Assembly (NCBI GenBank): GCA_017577925.1
Contig: PKQU01000063.1
Coordinates: 1 to 10,027, forward strand
Source: Bacillota bacterium
GTDB lineage: Bacteria > Bacillota > Bacilli > Calditerricolales > Calditerricolaceae
Direction: 5' to 3'
Length of the DNA: 10,027 nucleotides
Shown here piece after piece: positions 5,274 through 10,027 of the stretch. A model generated the notes under the pieces. It had not been told where the DNA came from. It searched no databases and worked only from the letters and a program-made list of their open reading frames with translations. Position 1 is the first letter of the stretch, and each line of letters begins with the position of its first letter. The position numbers were made by a program, and so were the translations under genes.

Positions 5274-6437
5274 TCAAGAGGTGACCGTTTGAACCGGCAC
5301 AAAGGGGGCCGGAGGAGCGGAGCGCCGCCCGAAGGCGTACAGGATGGCCGCGACGATGCGTTCGGAGGCACGGCCGTCGCCGAAGGGATTGGCCGCCTTG
5401 GCCATCGCCGCGTAGGCGGCCGCGTCGGTCAGCAGCTGGTGCGCCGTCTGGAAGATGCGTTCCTCGTCGGTGCCCACCAGCTTCAGCGTGCCGGCCTCCA
5501 CGCCCTCGGGTCGTTCCGTCGTCTCGCGCATGACGAGCACCGGTACACCGAAGGCCGGTGCCTCCTCTTGCACGCCGCCGGAGTCGGTCAGCACCAGGCG
5601 AGCGCGGGCCAGGAAGTTGTGGAAGTCCAGAACATCGAGGGGTTCGATCAGGTGGATGCGCGGATGCCCCTCGAGCACTTCCTGTGCCGCCTCGCGCACC
5701 GCGGGGTTCAGGTGCACCGGGTAGACCACGGCGATGTCCGGATGGGCGTCGGCCAGGCGACGGATGGCGCGGAACATGCGGCGCATCGGCGCTCCCAGGT
5801 TTTCGCGGCGGTGCGCCGTCACCAACACCAGGTCGCGCCCGTCCAGGCGGTCCATCACCGGGTGGCGCCAATTCTCCCGCACCGTCGTGTGCAGCGCGTC
5901 GATGACGGTGTTCCCGGTGACGAAGATGGTCGCCTCCGGCTTGTTTTCGCGGCGCAGGTTTTCTGCCGCCCACGCCGTGGGGGCAAAGTGCAGGTCGGCC
6001 AGCACGCCGGTGAGCTGGCGGTTGAGCTCTTCCGGGAACGGGGCGTATTTCTTCCACGTCCGCAGCCCGGCTTCCACGTGGCCCACCTTGATCTGGCGGT
6101 AAAAGGCAGCCAGGGCGGCGACAAAGGTGGTGGTGGTGTCGCCGTGGACGAGGACAATGTCGGGCCGGGCATCGGCCAGCACGTCGTCCATGCCCGTCAG
6201 CACGCGCGTGGTGATGTCGATCAGGCTCTGGCGGGGCTGCATCACATTGAGGTCGTAATCGGGCCGGATGTCGAAGATCTCCAGCACCTGGTCCAGCATC
6301 TCGCGGTGCTGGGCGGTCACGCAAACGATCGGTTCAATCTCGTCGGGCACGCGGCGCAACGCCTGCACGAGGGGCGCCATCTTGATCGCCTCGGGCCGCG
6401 TGCCAAACACGGTCATGACACGGATGCGCGCCGTCAT
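5274..6437 (-). CDS. wecB: UDP-N-acetylglucosamine 2-epimerase (non-hydrolysing)
   Basis: Cytoplasmic enzyme (387 aa; mnaA in Bacillus naming) interconverting UDP-GlcNAc and UDP-ManNAc, the ManNAc donor for wall teichoic acid linkage units and secondary cell-wall polymers. Family motifs are in order: GTRPEAIK (12-19), TAQHREM (41-47), HGDTTTT (98-104), HVEAGLRT (120-127), FPEELNR (134-140), TAHRREN (207-213), HLNP (242-245), SGGVQEEA (286-293) and RETTERPEG (304-312). D100, E122 and E136 match the acidic residues shown to be catalytic in E. coli WecB (D95, E117, E131). Length is normal and all motifs are intact. The ATG is preceded by GGGAGGGAGG, with GGAGG 4 or 8 nt away. It follows upp by 69 nt with no terminator, so the two are probably co-transcribed. 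The downstream SLH gene may use its product's polymer as anchor. Confidence 0.96.
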   Translation of the reverse strand: MTARIRVMTVFGTRPEAIKMAPLVQALRRVPDEIEPIVCVTAQHREMLDQVLEIFDIRPDYDLNVMQPRQSLIDITTRVLTGMDDVLADARPDIVLVHGDTTTTFVAALAAFYRQIKVGHVEAGLRTWKKYAPFPEELNRQLTGVLADLHFAPTAWAAENLRRENKPEATIFVTGNTVIDALHTTVRENWRHPVMDRLDGRDLVLVTAHRRENLGAPMRRMFRAIRRLADAHPDIAVVYPVHLNPAVREAAQEVLEGHPRIHLIEPLDVLDFHNFLARARLVLTDSGGVQEEAPAFGVPVLVMRETTERPEGVEAGTLKLVGTDEERIFQTAHQLLTDAAAYAAMAKAANPFGDGRASERIVAAILYAFGRRSAPPAPFVPVQTVTS

Positions 6438-6506
6438 CGCGCCTCCCTCCCTTTTGCCGCGGTCGTTGCACCGGCAGCCGTGCGCCGCAGGGGGCCGGTT
6501 CCCCTC

Positions 6507-7136
6507 TTACTTTGTCCCGAAGAGGCGGTCACCGGCGTCGCCCAGACCCGGCACGATGTACCCTTTCTCGTTCAGCCGCTCGTCGACGGCGGCGGCGTAG
6601 ATGTCGACATCGGGATGCTCCTCCTGCACGCGGGCGATGCCCTCCGGCGCGGCGATGAGACACATCAGCTTCAGGTTGCGCGCGCCCCGCTTTTTGAGCG
6701 CCGCCAGCGCGGCCGCCGCCGAGCCGCCGGTGGCCAGCATCGGATCGATGACGATCAGGTCGCGCTCGGCAATATCCGTCGGCAACTTGACATAGTACTC
6801 CACCGGCTGCAGGGTGTCCGGGTCGCGGTAGAGGCCGATGTGCCCCACCTTGGCCGCGGGAATGAGGCGCAGGATTCCGTCCACCATACCCAGGCCGGCG
6901 CGCAGGATAGGGATGAGGCCCAGCTTCTTCCCCGCCAGCACCTTGGCCTTTGCCGGGGCGACGGGCGTCTCGATCTCCACCTCTTCCAAGGGAAGGTCGC
7001 GGGTGATCTCGTAGGCCATCAGCATGGCCACTTCTTCCACGAGCTCGCGAAATTCCTTCGTTCCCGTGTTCTTGTCGCGGATATGCGTCAGCTTGTGCTG
7101 GATGAGGGGATGATCAAATACATAGACGCGGCTCAT
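6507..7136 (-). CDS. upp: Uracil phosphoribosyltransferase
   Basis: Cytoplasmic pyrimidine salvage enzyme (209 aa) making UMP from uracil and PRPP. The PRPP-binding loop D-P-M-L-A-T-G-G-S-A lies at 131-140 and the uracil-binding C-terminus Y-I-V-P-G-L-G-D-A-G-D-R at 193-204. Other family landmarks are I-L-R-A-G-L-G-M (77-84) and G-L-Y-R-D-P (101-106). Length equals the usual 208-210. The frame extends upstream to 7166, but the ATG at 7136 gives the conserved start (MSRVYVFDHPLIQHKL) and has AGGAGG at 7147-7152, 10 nt away. A promoter with a consensus -10 lies just upstream, after the glyA terminator, so upp starts its own transcription unit, probably with wecB. I see no PyrR-type leader structure. 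Confidence 0.97.
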   Translation of the reverse strand: MSRVYVFDHPLIQHKLTHIRDKNTGTKEFRELVEEVAMLMAYEITRDLPLEEVEIETPVAPAKAKVLAGKKLGLIPILRAGLGMVDGILRLIPAAKVGHIGLYRDPDTLQPVEYYVKLPTDIAERDLIVIDPMLATGGSAAAALAALKKRGARNLKLMCLIAAPEGIARVQEEHPDVDIYAAAVDERLNEKGYIVPGLGDAGDRLFGTK

Positions 7137-7174
7137 CGCTTCGTTTCCTCCTGTCTCGATTCGCACTCCGACCC

Positions 7175-7203
7175 ATTATACCAAATCGGGACCGGCCTTC
7201 CCA
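7175..7203 (-). promoter_or_regulatory. Extended -10 promoter of upp
   Basis: The minus strand has a perfect TATAAT (7180-7175) preceded by TG plus one base, the extended -10 form. At 17-nt spacing the -35 position reads TGGGAA (7203-7198), a poor match, so the promoter probably relies on the extended -10 or on an activator. Start would be near 7168, about 32 nt before the upp ATG. Confidence 0.75.
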
Positions 7204-7236
7204 CCAATAAGGACATACCCCTCTGCGGACCGGCCT
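7189..7236 (-). repeat. 10-bp direct repeat at and upstream of the upp -35 region
   Basis: GGACCGGCCT occurs at 7189-7198 and 7227-7236 on the plus strand, 38 bp apart. The first copy lies in the spacer and touches the poor -35 of the upp promoter, the second further upstream, where regulator sites are often found. High local G+C makes chance repeats more likely, so this is only a candidate operator pair. Confidence 0.3.
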
Positions 7237-7314
7237 GGCAGGCAACGGGGCCCGCCCGCGGCCGTGCGTCGGCCCTCGGGGGACGGGCAAGGCGTGCGTT
7301 ACCCCTACCTACGC

Positions 7315-7340
7315 AAAAAGAAAAGCCGGCCTTCGCCGGC
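7315..7340 (-). terminator. Intrinsic terminator of the rpiB-ywlG-glyA unit
   Basis: On the minus strand GCCGGC (7340-7335) pairs with GCCGGC (7330-7325) around a 4-nt GAAG loop, followed by TTTTCTTTTT (7324-7315). The stem is entirely G/C and the U-tract is strong. It begins 27 nt after the glyA stop and separates glyA from upp. Confidence 0.92.
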
Positions 7341-7367
7341 AGCACAACCGGTTCCCGCGGCCTGCCC

Positions 7368-8612
<1,245 letters not shown>

Positions 8613-8630
8613 GAAGGTTCCTCCTCTTCC

Positions 8631-9287
8631 TCAGACTTCGTTGGGGTGCGCAGGAGCGAGATGGGGCACATCCTGTCGCCGGTAGACAGCCCGCTCCCCG
8701 CCGATGAGCTTGGGGCGCGTGCGGGCCATCGTCACGTGGGCTTGTCCGATCTGGCGTACCGACGGGCGCACCGGCACGGCCACCGGACGCAGGTGCATGC
8801 CGATGAGGGTGTCGCCGATGTCCACCCCGGCGTGGGCGCGCACCGCTTCCACCACCACCGGGTCGCGCATGCGCTCGTAGGCCACCGTCGCCATGGAACC
8901 GCCGGCCTTGGGGTGGGGCACCACGGTCACTTCCTCCAGGCCAAAGCGTTCCATCGTTTCGCGTTCCACGACCAACGCCCGGTTGAGGTGTTCGCAGCAC
9001 TGCCAGGCCACGTGGAAGCCGTGCCGCCGGCGCACCGCCTCGACCCCTTCCCAGATCGCCGCCGCAATGGCCAGGCTGCCGGCCGTACCAATGGGCTTCC
9101 CGGCCACCTCGCTCGTGCTGCAGCCGACGACGAGCAGGTGGTTCGGACCGAGACCCGCCGCCCGCTGCAGCTCCTCGAGCACCGTTTGCGTGCGCGCCGT
9201 CACGTCGGCCAGGTCGACGCCGGCATCCGGGGCCGCGCCCGTCGCGTTCGCGCCGCCGCGTTCCGGAAGCGTCGGCCGCTCGGTCAT
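8631..9287 (-). CDS. ywlG: UPF0340 / YwlG family protein (TIGR01440), function unknown
   Basis: Conserved protein of unknown function (218 aa), homologous to B. subtilis YwlG, regularly encoded next to rpiB and glyA. Conserved blocks are V-V-G-C-S-T-S-E-V (53-61), W-Q-C-C-E-H-L-N-R-A-L-V-V-E-R-E (95-110), H-A-G-V-D-I-G-D-T-L-I-G-M-H-L (152-166) and A-R-T-R-P-K-L-I-G-G (188-197). The cysteines C56, C97 and C98 sit inside these blocks. No signal peptide or membrane segment is seen. Family members are about 180-190 residues; here a Gly/Ala/Pro-rich N-terminus of about 25 residues is extra. The ATG at 9287 overlaps the rpiB stop as ATGA, which supports it. A GTG at codon 29 would give the usual length but lacks a ribosome site. 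Confidence 0.92.
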   Translation of the reverse strand: MTERPTLPERGGANATGAAPDAGVDLADVTARTQTVLEELQRAAGLGPNHLLVVGCSTSEVAGKPIGTAGSLAIAAAIWEGVEAVRRRHGFHVAWQCCEHLNRALVVERETMERFGLEEVTVVPHPKAGGSMATVAYERMRDPVVVEAVRAHAGVDIGDTLIGMHLRPVAVPVRPSVRQIGQAHVTMARTRPKLIGGERAVYRRQDVPHLAPAHPNEV

Positions 9288-9745
9288 GGTCTGCACCCGC
9301 CCAGCTGCCGCGCTTCGATGGCGCGGATCTTGTTCACACGCCGCTCGTGCCGTCCACCGGCGAAGTCGGTCTCGAGCCACGTGCGCACGATCTCGCGGGC
9401 CAGGCCCGGACCGATAACCCGCGCCCCAAGGGCCAGTACATTGCTGTCGTTGTGCTCCCGCGTCGCCCGCGCCGAAAAGGTGTCGTGTACCAGGGCGCAG
9501 CGCACGCCGGGCACCTTGTTGGCCGTAATGCACATGCCGATGCCCGTCCCGCAAATCAGGATGCCGCGGTCAAATTCGCCGCGGGCCACCTTCTCCGCCA
9601 CCGGAAGCGCATAATCGGGATAATCCACGGCCTCTTCGCCGTGGCAGCCGAAGTCTTCATAGTCAATACCCAGCTCGTCAAGCAGAGGTTTGAGCTCCTC
9701 CTTCAGCCGGTATCCGCCATGGTCCGAGGCTAAGGCCACTCGCAT
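9284..9745 (-). CDS. rpiB: Ribose-5-phosphate isomerase B
   Basis: Cytoplasmic enzyme (153 aa) of the RpiB/LacA/LacB fold, interconverting ribose-5-phosphate and ribulose-5-phosphate in the pentose phosphate pathway. Seen are A-S-D-H-G-G (6-11, substrate binding), the catalytic cysteine C65 in C-G-T-G-I-G-M (65-71), the E-H-N-D-S-N-V-L block (97-104) with H98, and the C-terminal G-G-R-H-E-R-R-V (130-137) whose arginines bind phosphate. The frame is open upstream to 9820, but MRVALASDHGG is the family start, and AAAGGGG lies at 9755-9761, 9 nt away. The intact cysteine and H98 argue for RpiB rather than the LacA/LacB galactose-6-phosphate isomerases. The stop overlaps the ywlG start. It is the first gene after a TATAAT promoter. 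Confidence 0.95.
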   Translation of the reverse strand: MRVALASDHGGYRLKEELKPLLDELGIDYEDFGCHGEEAVDYPDYALPVAEKVARGEFDRGILICGTGIGMCITANKVPGVRCALVHDTFSARATREHNDSNVLALGARVIGPGLAREIVRTWLETDFAGGRHERRVNKIRAIEARQLGGCRP

Positions 9746-9779
9746 CGCGTTCGACCCCTTTGCAGACAGGTTTACCGCT

Positions 9780-9808
9780 ATTATACCGCAAGGCCGACCG
9801 ATCGTTCT
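9780..9808 (-). promoter_or_regulatory. Probable promoter of rpiB-ywlG-glyA
   Basis: A perfect TATAAT lies at 9785-9780 on the minus strand, in the 81-nt gap between ywlE and rpiB. At 17-nt spacing the -35 position reads AGAACG, a poor match, and there is no TGn extension, so strength is uncertain. A start near 9773 would give a leader of about 28 nt. Read-through from ywlE is also possible, since no terminator is visible between them. Confidence 0.55.
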
Positions 9809-9826
9809 CGCCACACCCACGGCCGT

Positions 9827-10027
9827 TTACGCGCCCTCGAAGGGCGTACGACCCGCGCGCAGTTTGTCCACCACCTTGCGCAGCGCCGTTTCCAGCTCAT
9901 CGGCGCATGCCCGGTACGTCTCCAGGTCGCCCCCGAAGGGATCGGCAATGTCGAGGGCGGGCAAGGCGGCTTCCAATTCGGCGATGCGGGCGCGCTCGGC
10001 GCGCGTCTCCTCCTCCAGAGCCTGCCG
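9827..10027 (-). CDS. ywlE: Low-molecular-weight phosphatase, YwlE type (C-terminal part only)
   Basis: The last 66 codons of a low-molecular-weight protein-tyrosine-phosphatase-fold enzyme; the N-terminal part with the C-x5-R phosphate loop lies beyond the right edge. The visible D-I-A-D-P-F-G-G-D-L-E-T-Y-R (26-39 of the fragment) carries the family's Asp-Pro general-acid motif, and the following A-D-E-L-E-T-A-L-R-K-V-V-D-K-L is the usual final helix. The fit to B. subtilis YwlE, a protein-arginine phosphatase that counteracts the McsB kinase, and its location next to rpiB and ywlG as in Bacillus both support this assignment. Whether it acts on phosphoarginine or phosphotyrosine cannot be told from this fragment. 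The frame ends in TAA, with no terminator visible before rpiB. Confidence 0.88.
   Translation of the reverse strand, partial: RQALEEETRAERARIAELEAALPALDIADPFGGDLETYRACADELETALRKVVDKLRAGRTPFEGA

Noticed and set aside
6470..6499. Inverted repeat ACCGGC...GCCGGT between upp and wecB, considered as a terminator
   Set aside because: Only 6 bp with an 18-nt G/C-rich loop and no U-tract, so upp and wecB are more likely read together.
7133..7345. A 70-codon minus-strand frame between glyA and upp
   Set aside because: It begins at the glyA terminator and runs through the upp promoter; no ribosome site and no recognisable sequence.

Overview
The window is a high-G+C stretch (mostly C/G at third codon positions) of a Firmicutes chromosome, most likely a thermophilic member of the Bacillales. 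The basis is the classic Bacillus-type gene order ywlE - rpiB - ywlG - glyA - upp - (mnaA/wecB) - atp operon, SD sequences close to the Bacillus consensus, and sigma-A-like promoters. The species cannot be named from sequence alone. All twelve genes lie on the minus strand, so transcription runs from the right edge to the left edge.

Right to left, the layout is as follows. (1) 9827-10027 is the C-terminal end of a YwlE-type low-molecular-weight phosphatase. (2) A TATAAT-containing promoter precedes rpiB, the UPF0340 gene ywlG and glyA. rpiB and ywlG overlap by ATGA, ywlG and glyA are 18 nt apart, and a clear intrinsic terminator follows glyA at 7315-7340. (3) upp has its own extended -10 promoter and is followed by wecB/mnaA (UDP-GlcNAc 2-epimerase). 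(4) 2869-5133 encodes a 754-residue exported protein with a phosphodiester-glycosidase (NAGPA-type) domain, two beta-rich linker domains and three C-terminal SLH domains. This is the only accessory-looking gene. (5) A near-consensus promoter (TTGACA - 17 nt - TAAGAT) drives the F1Fo-ATP synthase operon: atpZ-like, atpI, atpB (a), atpE (c), atpF (b) and the first 144 codons of atpH (delta), which runs off the left edge. F1 genes presumably continue outside.

The genes fit together as housekeeping functions: one-carbon and serine/glycine metabolism (glyA), pentose phosphate metabolism (rpiB), uracil salvage (upp), wall-polymer precursor supply (wecB) and ATP synthesis. One plausible functional link is that wecB makes UDP-ManNAc, and ManNAc is a component of the secondary cell-wall polymers that SLH domains bind; the SLH protein sits directly downstream.

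I see no mobile element, CRISPR array, RNA gene or defence system, and no convincing undescribed system. The points most worth a second look are regulatory: a strong terminator-like hairpin between atpE and atpF, competing small hairpins in the atpE leader, short repeats upstream of the SLH gene and of upp, and the SLH/glycosidase gene itself. No gene-free stretch exceeds about 230 nt.
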